A DNA stretch of 56,100 nt. Source: Ophiosphaerella korrae (Eukaryota > Ascomycota > Dothideomycetes > Pleosporales > Phaeosphaeriaceae). The stretch spans positions 1 through 56,100 of the forward strand of contig JALNQF010000271.1 of NCBI GenBank assembly GCA_028456385.1. The letters run 5' to 3'. Made by a program: the position numbers and the translations under genes. Below the pieces are notes generated by a model, which did no database searches, was not told the DNA's origin, and saw nothing but the letters and a program-made list of their open reading frames with translations. Positions 12,290-26,676 of this stretch are shown here, piece by piece (positions within the stretch are counted from its first letter, which is position 1; every line of letters starts with the position of its first letter).

Positions 12290-13470
12290 AGCGTAAGTAG
12301 CGCGTAGTCTAGCTAATATAATAGTAGAAAGTTTAACTAAATAATTAGGTAAAGCCCCTAAGAGTAGTCTAAAGTTAGATAGTACTATATAGGAAACAAT
12401 TAAAGGTTGTCTTAACTAACTAATTAATAATAAAGAAGATATAAAGATAGTAATTAATACTTTAGAAACTTAGAACAAGAAACTATAGGATTACGTAAAA
12501 TAAAACAAGGTATAAATTAAAGCTATTATACAAAGATAAAACTAGATAGAACTAATTACCTAAAGGTTAGAAATAAGTATAACAAAGAAACTACTAAAGA
12601 TACCTATACTTAAGAAGTTTAATAGAGAAAGGGAAAAACTAAGACCTTTTATTATATTAGTACAACTCTAGATAGATATATAAGTACTACACTTCGATAT
12701 AGAAGAAAAGAAGGTAATATATATTAGGTTGCACCTTAAAGAAGACGTAATAAGATAGTATAAATCTTACTAGATAGATTACATAATATATTTACTAATA
12801 ACCTAGAAGGATAAAACTAGAGCTATTTTTAGAAGTTATAAATACTTTACTAAACAAATAAGAGTAGTATTTAGAGATATAGATATTACCTAATAAGCTA
12901 AAGAGTAACTAGAAAAGCTTATACAAAACTAGAGTATCCTTAAGTACGTATTATAGTTTAAATAACTATTTTAGAATATAGAATAGAACGAGTTAGCCCT
13001 AATATTACGATTTAAATAAAGACTAAATTCTAAGATCTAATATAAAATAATATATATAGAGAAACTAAGGATACTAGAAGCTCTAAAATAATAAGTAATA
13101 TAAATTAATAATAATCTTTAAGAATAGAAGAAGAATAAATATAGAGGGTACACTTAGAACTATAACAAGAGAGACTCTATAATCCTTAATACTAACAAGG
13201 ATAAAAAGAAAAAGAAGAATAAAGACTTTACGTGCTTTAACTATAGTAAACTAGGCTACTACGTAAGAAACTATAGATCTAAGTTAAAAAAAGATATAGT
13301 ATACTATAAATATAGAAAACTAGGATACTTTGTAAAAGACTATAGAAGTAAAGACCTAAAGAAAGAAGCTTAGTTAAAGATAACTAAAAAGAAGAAAGAA
13401 GCACTATAAGTATAGGCTAAACCTTAAAAGAAGGTAGCTAGGAGTAAAGAAATATAATACGTAATACTCT
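12290..13470 (+). pseudogene. Family A gag remnant with two zinc knuckles
   Basis: Two CCHC-type knuckles are visible in one frame just before pol. The first starts at Cys codon 13233 and reads C-x2-Y-x3-G-x-Y-x4-Y, the second (about 13293-13340) has Tyr at its first Cys positions as well. Cys (TGC/TGT) to Tyr and His (CAC) to Tyr changes are what RIP gives. In the intact protein these would bind RNA during packaging of the transposon transcript. Confidence 0.75.
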
Positions 13471-13489
13471 ATTAGACCTTTTATTACAA

Positions 13490-16400
13490 AGATAACTACT
13501 ATATATATCTTTTTAGTAAATAGAGAGTAAGATACTTCTTATAATAGAGATAGAAAGTAGCTATAATAAAAGAAAATAGAACAAAAGCTTAGCTAGAAGA
13601 AATAGCCTAAGTAATAGACTTACTAGTAGAAGACCTAGAAAGGGAAGAACTTTTAGCACTATTAATCTAGGCTAAAGAATTAGTACTAGATAAAGAGACT
13701 ACTACAGCTTCCTCTAAAAGACTAAGAGGAAGTAAGAGACAAGTTAGTATAAGAGGTATAGAGTATACCTAGCTAATAATATATAGTTATAATAGCTATA
13801 TAATAATAGATATAGAGGAATAAAATAAAGAATAGAAGTTTATTTAGATATACTTAATAGTTATAAGTATAGAGGAAGCGTACAAAGACTAGAAAGAATA
13901 TAATCCTAAAGAAATAAAGTTTATACTATTTTAAGAATAGATAAAGTAATATATAGTTATAGTAAGAAGAATACCTATACTAAAAGAATAGAAATACTTT
14001 ATAAGAAAAACGCGATAGATTAATAAAGCCTATACACTAAGAGTACTAGTAGTATACTATATCCTAATAATAGATATACCTAGAAAAAGCAAATACTAGG
14101 AAGGAGATAATAAAATAATAGACCTAAAATATCTAGTACATTTTAAAGTATTATAGATATTATACCTAGATAAGAATTATATTATATATAGAAATCTTAA
14201 AGTAAATAATAATATATAGCCTATAAGAAAAAGAGGCTATAATTATATAAGAGTAATTCTAGTAGAAAATATCTAAGGATAAGAAATAATCCTAGAAGAT
14301 AGATACCTAGTAGTAAGACCTAGATCTAAACTAATAAAGAAATACGTCTAAGGAAGACTATAGTATAAATATATAAATAATAAATATCTAAAATACAAAG
14401 AATATAAACTTAAAATAGGACTATAGCCCTAGAAAGATAGATAGTTTAATAAATTACTAAAGTAAGAAAAGCTAGAAGGTATAAGAGGCCTATATATTAT
14501 AAAAACAAGTATATACTAAAAAAAAAAAGTATAATTAATAATTAATAGTAGAGCTACAAAGAACTTTATATTAAAGAAATTTATAGAAATATAAAGAATA
14601 AAATATATAACAAAGAGGTACCCTTAATAATTAAGTATAATTAAAAGAAAACTATTTTAAGAACCTATATAGTTTAAGATAGTACCTTTAACACTTAGAT
14701 TAAAAGGACTAGAGATTAAGAATATAGTTATAAATATAACGATAATTAATAACAAATAAAATATAATATTAGGAATACTATAGTTATAGATAACTAACCT
14801 ATATATTAATTAGAGAACTAGAGAAATTAGTTATAATAAAATAGATATATTAAAAGCTAATATAAGTATATATAAAGGAGAATTCCCTAAAGAATATAAG
14901 AAATAGGAGAAATAGCTTATTAAGCTAGAAGACTACCTTCCTAAATATTAACTATAGGACCTAGCGATAGAACTAGAAGAAGGTAAAAACGCAGAATAGA
15001 GCCTAGTCTACTAAAAAATAGAAGAAGAATCTAAGATTAAACAAACGTTTATCTAAAACATAATAAAAAAAGAATAGATAAAAGAGTCTAAATCCTTAGT
15101 AGTATATAGACTAATATTCGTAGATAAAAAAGGAATAAGTAATAAGAGACCCTATATAGATTTTAGAAAAACTAACGTAATTATAAATAAAAATTAATAC
15201 CTACTACTATAAATAGATAAAATACAAGATAGACTATAAAGAGTAAAAGTCTTTATAAAATTAGATATTTAAAACGCCTACTATTAAATTAGAATTAAGA
15301 AAAGTAATAAATAGAAAATAGCGTTTAGAATATAATATAGACTATATAAATACCTAGTTATACTATTTAGCTTAATAAATGTACTAGTAGTATTTTAAGA
15401 AAGAATTAATATAGTACTAAGAGAGTACTTAGATATATTTATATTTATATACCTAGATAACATCTTTATATTCTTAGAAATAGAGGAAGAATACGTGCAA
15501 CACGTATATAGAGTACTAGAAAAACTAGTAGAAAATAAACTATTTCTTAAGATAAGAAAATGCGAGTTCTATACGAAGAAAATAGACTTCCTTAGATTTA
15601 TTATTAAACTAAGAAAAATTAGTATTAATCTAGAAAAGATTAGATTAATTAACAAATAGCTAACTCTAAGAAACCTAAAAGAGGTACAATAATTTTATAG
15701 ATTAGCTAACTTTTGTAGAAAGTTAATAATAAGATAGTTTAAAGATATAGAACTAATAACAAGACTTATAAAAAAGGATACGCTATTTAAATAGATAAAA
15801 GAATATAATAAAGTATTTAATAAGATTAAAAGAAAGTTTATAGAAAACCTAGTTATTAGAATATATAACCTAGACCTACTAGCAATAGTAAAAATAGATA
15901 TATCTAACTTAGTCTATAGAATAGTACTAATACAAGAAGACCTAGAGACTAGAAAGAAATATTTAGTTAAATACTTCTCTAAGAAAATAAAGATAGTAGA
16001 ACTTAACTACCTAATCTATAACAAAGAAATACTAGCAATCTATAAAGTATTTAAATAGTAAAGAGTATACCTATAAAGAGTAAAGTATTAGATAAAGGTT
16101 TATATAGACTATAAGAACCTTATAAGATTTATAATAAATAAAGAACTATTATAACGCTATATAAGATAGTAGGAATTCCTATTAATATTTAATATAGAAA
16201 TTATATATATAAAAGAGAAAGATAACTAATTTATAGACGCTTTTAGTAGAAGACTAGACCTATAAGAAAAAGTAAGCGCTACTAGTATAGTTCTAATTAA
16301 GAACAAAGAAAGATATTTAGTCCTAAATATACCTAAGATAGCTGCAATACTTAAAAGGACAAGTAGCAAGTTAAATAAATAGATTTAGAAAATAACGTAA

Positions 16401-17760
16401 GAAATATCTAAAGAAATAGAAAAACTAGAAATTTAAGAAGGATTTATATAAGCCTATAGAAGAATATATATTCTAAGTAAAATATAATAAGAATTTATAA
16501 GATAATTTTATAAATTACTAGTATATAGTTACTAAGGAATTAAAAAAACATTAGATAGACTACTATAAGATTACTATATTCTAAAAGTAAGATAACTAGT
16601 AATAGAAGTACTATAAGACTATATAGAATACTATAGAAATAAGTATAATAAACATATACTATATAGAATATTACAACTAGTAGAAATACTAGAATAACTA
16701 TAGAGAGTTATTACGATAGACTTTATTACAAAACTACTAAAGTCTAGAGACCTAATATTAGGAGCTAAATATAATAGAATTATAACAATAGTAAATAAAC
16801 TTATAAAGTATATATACTTCTAACTATATAAAGAGAAAAGTAAGATAGAGGTTACTATATACTAAGTTCTAAGAACTATAATTAGTTAATATAGACTACT
16901 AGATAAGATTATTATAGATAGAGATATAAGATTTATATTAAAACTATAGAGAATAATAACAGCGTAATTAGGAATATAATACGTAATATTTACAGTATAC
17001 TAACTATAAATAGATAGATAGTTAGAATAAATAAACTAGATAGTAGAATAATACTTAAGATATTACCTTAACTATAATTAGAATAATTAGGTATAGTTAC
17101 TACCTATAGTATAGTTAGTATATAATAGCGTAAAGAATATAGTAATAAGAGTATTACCTTTCTTTATAAATTATAGATTTAAGCCTAATATATACTAGAT
17201 ACTAAAGAATTAGATATCTTAGTTACTAAGAGGAGAAAACTTTACTAATAGACTTAAAGATATATACAATTAACTAAGATAAGACGTAGAATTCTTACGT
17301 AATTGTATAGTAAAGTACTATAATAAGAAGTATAAGGAAGGACCTTAATTTAGAGAGAAAGAAAAAGTATAGTTAGTATAGAAGAATATTAAGAGTAAAT
17401 AACTAAGTTTAAAACTAGACTACGTTAAGATAAGACTATATAAAGTAGAGAAAGAAGTTATACTAGTTATATTTAAACTAAAGCTACTAAATAAGATAAA
17501 GATATACCTAATATTCTACGTAGCTTTACTAGAATAAGTACTACAAGAAGTAAAACTACTAGTATATAAAGTAGACACGTATAGAGAATAAGAAGAATAA
17601 GAAGTTAAGAAAATCTTATAGTACTAGTTCTAGAATAGAAAAAACTACTACTTAGTAGAATAGATAGGTATAGACAAAAAAGGACAACTATAGGAGAAAA
17701 TATAGGAACTAGAGGATAATCTTAATTACTTTAAGAAACTAGAAGAGTTCTAAAGTTAAA
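13490..17760 (+). pseudogene. Family A pol remnant (PR-RT-RH-IN-chromodomain)
   Basis: Protease core near 14536-14575 reads INSRATKNFI where DSGA is expected. Reverse transcriptase covers about 15090-15620, with YLDD changed to YLDN at 15450-15461 and the upstream PYIDFRKTN block at about 15150. RNase H lies at about 15850-16300, and the integrase core around 16708-16730 still shows TIDFITKLLKS. A GPY/F-like module at about 17340-17540 is followed by a chromodomain at about 17560-17755, a module that in relatives guides integration to marked chromatin. Stops are TAA/TAG from Gln or Trp codons. Confidence 0.85.
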
Positions 17761-18433
17761 ACCCTCTAGAACGCCTAGTAGTAAACTAAGAGAACTAATA
17801 TTACTAATAATAGATAGAGAGACAATAGAGACGTCTAGCGTAGGACCTACTATAGTAATATTAAACGCCTTATCTAAGTCTAGCTTAGCTTCTAGAGCTA
17901 CTAACTACTTAGCTAATTTCTTATTATTTAAGGCCTTTATCTTACAAAGATAAGAGAGATAAGCTTAATTCTCTACTAGCTTACTCTATATAAGCTCCTA
18001 GATACACTTACGCTTAGCCTTAGCCTCTATAATTTAAGATAGTAATTTCTCTTAAGTTTAGTTAATAGCTTTCCCTATTATTATTAAGCCTAGACGCAAG
18101 AATAAGCGTAATAAACGTATACTTAGAAAGAGAAACACTAAATACGTTATAAGAACTACGTATATTTATACAAATATATACCTTATAAGCCTTACTATTG
18201 TTTGTAGAAATAATATAAAGAAAAGACTTAGGGTTTAACTTAGGAGAAGTATAATAAGAATAAAGAAATATTTTAATACTATTATATAATACGTAATTAG
18301 TAAAGAGGTAGTAATAACGTATAGATAAAATAGGTATAAGAGAAGATAAAGAACTCTATATTAATAAAGAAACTAGACTAATAACTTTAGCTCTAGAGTA
18401 GAGAAACTAGGACCTACCTAAAGGAGGAGATAG

Positions 18434-18859
18434 TGTTATAGGTGTAATAGAAGAAATTAAGATAGAACTAATTAGTCCCTATCTAGGCGCTAACAAAGTA
18501 TATAGCAAGTAGAGTAATAACCTTAATTAGGAAACTATATATAACTAGGATACCTAGAGTAATCTATAATCTATAGACTCTTAGTATTAATAGATTATAG
18601 ATTAGGATAATCTATAATCTACTACTCTTAGTACCTATAGATTATAGATTATAACGAGTATATAGTTAGTAGGATACGTATTATTAGGATAGTATTAGTA
18701 ATTTAATCTATTAACTATAGAACGCTAATACAAGATAGTTACAAAATATCTTCTATTATTTATAGTTATTATAGATTACCCCTAAGCTTTTACTATTAAC
18801 TTATAATCTACTAACCCCCTTAATAGGTACCTATAGTTAATAATAGGTAGCCTATTATA
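18434..18859 (+). repeat. 3' LTR of family A element
   Basis: The partner of 11834-12259, with identical length and ends. Differences between the two LTRs are transitions at every site I compared. The target duplication TTAAT follows directly. Confidence 0.92.
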
Positions 18860-18864
18860 TTAAT

Positions 18865-19413
18865 AGCTATACGCTTTTTTTAATAGAAAGAAGTAACTAA
18901 TATTAAAAAGCTAAAGTAAGTAAGATAAGTAAGCTAGTATATAAAGTATATAGATATTATTCTCTTTATAAATTTTATTAAACTTAAGAAGGTAGTAGCT
19001 CCTATAACTATTAAGTATAAGTAGCTAATATATACTAACTACTTAGTTCTTTATATACTTATTAAAGTACTTAAGCTAGTTAATAGCTAGCTTATCTATT
19101 ATCTAGCTATTATTACTAATTCTAATAGCCTAGTCTTATAAGATATAGTCTTCTTTATACTAAGTAGAGAGGTAGTACTTACTAGTAAAGATAAAGAATA
19201 GTAAAACTACTTAACTAGTAGCGTTAATTATAGTAATTACTATTACCTACTTATAATTACTAGGCTAGATAGCTTTTAGCTTACTTCTCTTCTTTAACTT
19301 TATTATAATAAGCTAAGTTATAATCTTACTTATTATAAAGCTAGCTTTATTAAAGTTATAGATATCTTTATTAGCTATTTTATATATAGCCTTTATATAC
19401 TATACTATCTTAA
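18865..19413. other. Middle segment of the split TIR transposon
   Basis: This 549-bp stretch lies between the family A and family B insertions, outside both target duplications, so it belongs to the TIR-bounded element. A plus-strand frame can be followed only by ignoring many TAG/TAA codons; no catalytic motif is recognisable. Confidence 0.5.
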
Positions 19414-19418
19414 ACTAG

Positions 19419-19861
19419 TATTATAATACTAAGTAGTAGGTAAGCTATTATATTGTACGCAATTAGGCTAGGTAATATAGTATAGTAGAATACGTAACTA
19501 TTTAGTAGTAAACGCTCTAGAGTAAATACTCTAGAGTAAACGCTCTAGAATAAGCGCTCTAGAGTAAACACTCTATAGTAAGTGCTTAGAAATAAACGCT
19601 AGATAGTAAGTATATAGGAACGTTAATAGACCTTTATAGACTATTGTATTTAATCTCTTTTTTACTTCTTATCTTAATAGAGTATTACAACTAATACTTT
19701 AATTAGATTCTTATCTACTTATTAATACTTATATACCTTGTAATACTCTAATAAGAGCTAACTATTAATTAAGTTAAGTAACTATCTTATTTATTAACTT
19801 TACTTATCTTATAGAAGCCTACTTACCCTTATTACTTTTACTTAGTTCTAAGGTCTTAATA
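19419..19861 (+). repeat. 5' LTR of family B with internal 14-bp repeats
   Basis: Between about 19508 and 19591 there are six tandem units of 13-14 bp based on GTAAACGCTCTAGA, so CTCTAGAGTAAA recurs. The same array is present in every other family B LTR in the window, so it is part of the element and may be an enhancer-like block. Confidence 0.9.
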
Positions 19862-19869
19862 TATTAAAT

Positions 19870-22800
19870 ACCTTTAAGATAAGTAATATATTAATAAATA
19901 TAGATAACTAGCGTATAGAAGTAACCTATATAGCTACTTCTAAGGTTACTAAGCTAGACCTCTACTATAGAGAATAGAATAAGCTTAAGCTATAGATCTT
20001 ATAACTTAATCTCTTCTTTAAAGTAGACTAAGTTTAAGATAAAAATAAAGCTATACTTGTATTATCTTATATAAAGAGTAAGGTAGAGAAATAGGTTACG
20101 CTATACTTTAAGAAATACTTTAATAATAATATTAGTAACTATAACAAGATATTTAAAGAATAGATTAAGTTTAAAGATAAAGTATAATAAGCCTTTCTAC
20201 TAGTAAATAAGATAGTAGTAGTAGAGTACGTAATATAGTAGCTATAATAAAATAAGGTAGTAGTAAACTATACTAATAAGTTCTAAAGCTACGCGATATA
20301 AATAGAATAGAATAATAAGTTATTAATAAGGATATTTTAATAAGAACTTAAAAGTAACGTTTAAGGTAAGCTAATACGTAGTAGAGCTATAATTAAGACG
20401 TTAGAGAACTTAATAGAAGAAGTAATCTACGTTAATAACTATATATATAAATATATAGTAGAAGCTAAGAATATAAGAGTACTATATATAGAAAATAAGA
20501 AGTACTAACTTAAGTACAAGTACTAATACAAGAACAAGTAAGTTTAAAGTAGCTATAGATACTTTAGGCTAGATAAGATATACGTTAATAATATAAACCT
20601 AAGAAAACAAGAATACTATTACTATAAGAACTCTAAGGAAGTAGAAAGCTAAAAATACTATAAGTATAGTAAAATAGAGTACCTAGTAAAGAATTACTAA
20701 GTAAAGAATAAGATTATATAATAAATTAATATACTTAAGTAGTAAGATAAAGATAGAGAAGAAGAATAGGAAGTAATCTCTAGAAGAAGCTAAGAGAAGA
20801 GAGATTACAAGACTACAAACTTCTAGTAGTAAGATATAAGTAAAAGATATAACTACTATAAGATTACTATATAACTACTAAACTTTATAATAGATAATAA
20901 AGTAAAAGCTATAAAGATACTACTAAGAATATAAAGCTATATAAAAAAGTATTAGTAAAAGTAGAAATAAGCTAAGATAGATACTTTAGAATACTTTTAG
21001 CTATACTAGAGAAGAGTAAGGTATAGGTATAAAATAACACTATATCTAAGAAAGTAAGTATATATAGCCTAGGATAAAAATAGGAAAGAAAACTAAGAGC
21101 TTAAGACCTCTAAATACAAAATAGTACTTAGAATACTAAAGCTAAAGTAAGAAAATACTAAGGTATAAGATAGATTTACAAAAGAAATCTAAAGACTAGT
21201 AGATAGCTACTACTTAGTAAAAGAATAGTAAGATAAGGAACACTAAATATATAAAGTAGAGTAAACCTAGTAATATAAATTATTATATATAAATAATAAT
21301 TAGGCGCTAATTATTATAGAACTAGTATTAATATAAGAACTATAATACTAGCTATACTTATATAACTTAAACTATCTACTACTATTATAGATAGGTTATT
21401 ACTATAATAACTACCTTACTTACTATTCTAATAAGATAGGATCTAGATATTTCTCTTATAGAAGATCTAGATATAAATAGAACTAAAAAGAGTATATAAA
21501 TAATAAATATAAATAAAACTTATAAGATAAGTAAGAAGTAAAGTACTTTTTAGGAATAACTAAAGAAGATATAAATACAAGTAAGATACTTATAAATAAC
21601 TAATATATTAATCTAATCTAGTAAACCTATACGCTTAAGAAGTATAAATAATATAGAGAGATTAAGATACTCTAAGGATTTTAGTAAAAGATAAATAAAG
21701 ATTATAAGATTAAGTTTTTTTTAGGTAAATAGCTAACGCTAGATATATATCTAGAAGCTATAACGCTATTAACGCTAAAAGACTTATTAAACTCCTAGTA
21801 AAGATAAAGAGAGAAAGAATAAAGGTATTAGTAGATTTAGAGTTATTTATAAACCTAATTATACCTAAAGTAGTAGAATAAGTAAGACTTAAACTATAAG
21901 TAAAGAAGATACTATATCTAATCTATATTACGAATAGATAACTAATACTAAGAAACTTAATAGTTAGTAATAAAGTAACTATAAAGATTACTATTTAAAG
22001 ATATAGTATAAAGATTACTCTAGATATATTAGTTTTAGCTAATAAAGATATTATACTAGGACTCTTATAGCTATAAGAGTTTAATCCTAAAGTTAATTAG
22101 AAAAACTAAAACTTCTTATTTAATAACTATAAAGACGTACGTAGATCTAAGCCTATATATTAGTAGCGTTTAATAGTAGATAAGAAGGTACTATATAAGA
22201 TAGTAGATTTAATAGTAACTTATTAAGAGAGAATAAGTACTTCTATAAGTACTAGTAGGGCGCTAGGCTAAAAAGTAAGAGTAGAAGAGTAATACGTAAC
22301 TCTTAAGATCTTAGAATAATATAAGAAGTTTAGCTACTTATTTATAGAAGAGATAGATATACTAGTATTACCTAAGTACTAACCTTAGGATTATATAATT
22401 AAGTTATAAGAAAGAAAAGAGCTACCTTTTAGGCCTATTTACTAATTAATAGAGAGTAAATTAGTAATACTCTAAGAAAGACTAAATAGAGACCTAAAGA
22501 AAGGATATATACAAGAATCCTTATTATTAGTAAGATTTCTAATTCTTTTTATACTAAAGAAGAAAAGACTACTAAAGATATATATAGACTACTAAAAACT
22601 AAATAATATTATAGTAAAAGACTAATACTTACTACTAAATATAGATAAACTCTAAAATAAGCTAAGTAGAGTAAAGATTTTTATAAAGCTAGACCTAAAA
22701 GATAGATACTACCTAATATAAATTAAGGTAAGTAAAAAGTAGAAGATAGTATTCTAAATACGCTATAGATTTTATAAGTATATAGTAATACTCTTTAGAC

Positions 22801-25100
22801 TAATAAATATACTAGTAACGTTCTAAAGACTAATTAATAATATATTATAAGAATACTTAGATAAGTTTATTATAGCCTACCTAGATAATATACTAATATA
22901 TTCTAAAGAAGAAAGTAAGTATATAGAGTAAGTAATAATAGTACTATAGTACTTAGACTAATATAACCTATAACTAAAGCTAGAGAAGTATAAATAGTAT
23001 AAGATAAAAGTAAAGTTTCTAGAATATATAATAGGTATTAACAAAGTTAAGATAAGCTAAAAAAAGATTAAAGTAGTAGAAGAATAGAAGGAACTTAAGA
23101 TAGTTAAAGACGTATAATTATTCCTAAGATTTATTAACTTTAACTAATACTTTATAAATTTTTTTTTAAAGAAAGTACTACTACTTATAAAGCTTATAAA
23201 AATAGATATAATATAAAAATAGAGAGTAGAGTAGAAATAAGCTTATAAGAAACTTAAGTAAGCTTATATTATACTACTAGTTTTAAAGTAATTTTATAGT
23301 AATAAGACTTTAGTAATTAAGATAAATATATCTAATCTAGCTTATAGAGCAATAGCGCTACAAAAGTATAAAGAGAAATAGTATCTAATTATATACTATT
23401 TAGAGAAGTTTATAGAGTAAGAGGAAAGATATAATATATATAATAAGGAGCTACTTATAATAGTTAATACGCTTAAATATTAGAGAGTATATACTAAAAG
23501 TATAATAGAAGTAATTATTAAGATAGATTATAAGAACCTAATATACTTTATAACAAGTAAGAAGTTAAAAGATAAGTAGATATAATAGTTAGAACTACTA
23601 AGATAGTATAAATTTAAGATCTAGTATATACTAGGTAAGGAAAATAACTAAGTAGACGCGCTTAGCTAAAGATACAATATTATAAGAAAGAGATAAGTAG
23701 TAGAAAAAGCTATACTCTAAGATAATAGATAAAGATACCTAGTACTAAATACATAACTAGTAGAGGAGTAAAAAATTAATAACCTAGTTAAGATTATAAA
23801 TAAAGTTCTAGAAGAATTATAAAAAGTAATTATATAATAATACTATAATAACCTAGTATATAAGTACCTAGGGATTATATAAACTATATAACTAATTTTA
23901 AGAAACTATAGATTTAGTAAGATAAAGAAGAAAGTAATATAGTTTATTAAAGAATATATAGATTACTAGAAGAATAAGTATAAGATATATATACTTTATA
24001 GAGAAATATAAGTAATTAAGATACTAGAAGAACTATAGATAGATATTATAATAGACTTTATTATAGGACTACTAATATTAAAAGACCTAGTAATAAGAAT
24101 AAGATATAATATAATAATAGTAATTATAGACTAATTTATAAAATATACTAAGATAGAGAAATTCTAAAGTAACTATATAGTAAATTAGCTAAGATATATA
24201 CTACTAGACGTACTAATATAAAGATACAAGATACTAAAGAGTATTATTAGTAATAGAGATAAGCTTTTTATATCTAATTACTAGATAACGCTACTTATAG
24301 TAATAGAGATAAAAAGAAAGCTATTAATAGCCTATTATCTATAGATAGATAGATAGATAGAATAGACTAATAAGATATTAAAGATATACCTAAGGATTTA
24401 TAGTAATTAGAAGTAAAATAATTAGGTATTACTATTACCTATAGTATAATTAGTATATAATAACAAGTACTTAGAAGTAATAAGTAAAATACTATATTTT
24501 ATAAACTATAGGATATACCCTAATTTATTTAAGAGAATACTACTAGAACCTAAGATAGAAGTAGTATTAGTTAGAGTAAAAGATATATAAGAACTCTATA
24601 ATAAAATAAAATAAAAACTAAAAGAAGCTTAGAAATAAAGTATTTTATATATTAATTAAAAATAAAAAATAGTACTTTAGCTAAAAGAAAGAGATAAAGT
24701 ATATCTTTATATAAAGAATCTATAAATAAAGCGACCTAGTAAAGGACTAGATTATATTAAAGTTAGACTATTTTTAGTTAAAGAAGATAATAGGCTAGTA
24801 ATAAAAATACTAGAACTACTTAAAAATACTAAAGTATACTCTAAGTTCTATATAAGCCTACTAGAACTAGCTAAGCTAAAAATACTAGTATAGCGACAAT
24901 TCTAATATTAAAAAGAAGAAGATAATAAGTTTAAAGTTAAAGACCTATAAAGATATTAAAAAATAAGATGTAACGCCTTCTAAAGTATATAGTTTCTCTA
25001 AGAGTAGCTAGTAAAATAGAAAGGCTACTTAGTAAGTAAAAATATATAGGAACCTAAAGCTAATCTATAGAATTATTAGTAGATACTTAAAAAAGTAAGA
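19870..25100 (+). pseudogene. Family B gag-pol remnant
   Basis: A gag zinc knuckle lies at about 20650-20700 (reads Y-x2-Y-x3-E-Y-x4-N-Y; Cys and His positions now Tyr). Protease lies near 21820-21860. Reverse transcriptase covers about 22560-22910, with AYLDN at 22875-22889 where YLDD is expected. Integrase is at about 23880-24420, with a core near 24036 reading IIIDFIIGLL. The chromodomain at about 24930-25090 shows LVK-stop-KGY and EPKANL, where the stops replace Trp. Beyond 25100 to the 3' LTR no frame is recognised. Confidence 0.8.
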
Positions 25101-25795
25101 AGTAAGTATAATATACTAAGATATATAGGATATACAAAGCTATAGCTAGGATATAATAGATATATTAGTAAAAGAAAGTTCTATAATAAACCTAACTATA
25201 TAAAGCTTATAAAGCGCCCTTAGTTATAATAAATTTATCTAATAAGCTAATAGTAGACTAGATAGTAGAAGAAGAGGTAATATTAATAGTAGTAGTAGAA
25301 TAGTTAAGAACTTACGCTAAAACTTTATTACCTTCTTACTCTAACTCTAACGCTAGGTATAAGGCCTTATAGTAAGTACGCTCTTTAGTAGATTTTAATA
25401 TTTTCTTATTATATAGTAAATAAGTAATAATAATAGTAAAAAGTTTTTTATTATTATTAACTTTTTTATAGAACTCTTTATAAGTTAAATTAAGAGACTC
25501 TTAAGTTATACTAATATAAAGACACCTTATATAAGTATACTTAGTATACTTTAGAGTAGAATCTAGTATAATAAAACAAGAAATACCTAAGAAAAAATAA
25601 TATAGATAAAGTATTTTAGAAATATAGTTTATAGTAAAGATTTCTAATAAGAGTTAAAGTTTATAAGACTATAAGAGAGGTAATATTATAGTAAGATAGT
25701 TTTTAACTAGAAAGTAGAGTAAACTACTTATAAGCTAGACCTAGCTAATAGAGGCCTAGGCTTAAAGATAGACCTAGCGTAAGAAAGAGGAATAG

Positions 25796-26237
25796 TATTA
25801 TAATACTAAGTAGTAAGTAAGCTATTATATTATACGTAATTAGGCTAGGTAATATAGCGTAGTAGAATATATAACTATTTAGTAGTAAACGCTTTAGAGT
25901 AAACGCTCTAGAGTAAATACTCTAGAATAAGTACTTTAGAGTAAACGCTCTAGAGTAAGCGCTTAGAAATAAACACTAGATAGTAAGTATATAAGAACGT
26001 TAATAGACCTTTATAGACTATTATATTTAATCTCTTCTTTACTTTTTATCTTAATAAAGTATTATAACTAATACTTTAATTAGATTCTTATCTACTTATT
26101 AATACTTATATACCTTGTAATACTCTAATAAGAGCTAACTATTAATTAAGTTAAGTAACTAACTTATTTATTAACCTTACCTATCTTATAGAAGTTTACT
26201 TACCTTTATTACTTTTACTAGTTCTAAGGTCTTAATA
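25796..26237 (+). repeat. 3' LTR of family B element
   Basis: Pairs with 19419-19861 and has the same 14-bp repeat array at about 25885-25968. The target duplication ACTAG follows. Confidence 0.92.
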
Positions 26238-26676
26238 ACTAGTTACTTATAATAGCTAAGTCTTTATATAAGGCTTACTACTTATTATATAAATAATTAA
26301 AATATATTATAATACTATCTATATACTTAATAAAGTTAGCTAGCTACTATTACCTAACTAGTAGTATATTATAAATAGCTAGTAGTTAGATTTAGAGTAA
26401 AACTATAAGAATTTAGGTTAAAGATATACTTAACTATTACTTCTTTTTCTATCTAAGTAAGCTTCTTTAAGTTAGGCTAGTAATTATATTAAGTATACTA
26501 TCTAGCGTATTAATTATATAATATTAATTTAGAAATACTAAAGATTATAGTAGCTAGCTTACTACTTTAAATTTAGCTAGAATTAATAGATAAGATAGTA
26601 AGCTAGATATCTACTTTATTTAAAAGTAATTAATATATAGCGCGTAGAGCTATTATATAATAAGATAAGATAAGTA

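Larger units (their letters stand above)
11834..18859 (+). mobile_element. Family A Ty3/gypsy chromovirus, complete, RIP-degraded (7026 bp)
   Basis: Two 426-bp LTRs (11834-12259 and 18434-18859) enclose gag-pol, with a 5-bp target duplication TTAAT at 11829-11833 and 18860-18864. The 3' LTR is preceded by a purine tract (AAAGGAGGAGATAG). The LTRs start TGTTATAGGTG and end CCTATTATA. The domain order PR-RT-RH-IN-GPY/F-chromodomain identifies a chromovirus of the MAGGY/Tf1 kind. All frames carry stops and several catalytic residues are changed, so the element cannot move by itself. It is inserted in the TIR-bounded transposon. Confidence 0.95.
19419..26237 (+). mobile_element. Family B Ty3/gypsy chromovirus, complete, RIP-degraded (6819 bp)
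   Basis: LTRs of 443 bp (19419-19861) and 442 bp (25796-26237) begin TATTATAATACTAAG and end GGTCTTAATA. The target duplication is ACTAG at 19414-19418 and 26238-26242. A purine tract (AGAAAGAGGAATAG) precedes the 3' LTR. It carries gag with a zinc knuckle and pol with a C-terminal chromodomain, but is a distinct family: LTRs, knuckle and RT differ from family A. All frames are interrupted. Confidence 0.95.

Noticed and set aside
19508..19591. Direct repeats resembling a centromeric or telomeric satellite
   Set aside because: They occur only inside family B LTRs and only as six units, so they are part of the element.
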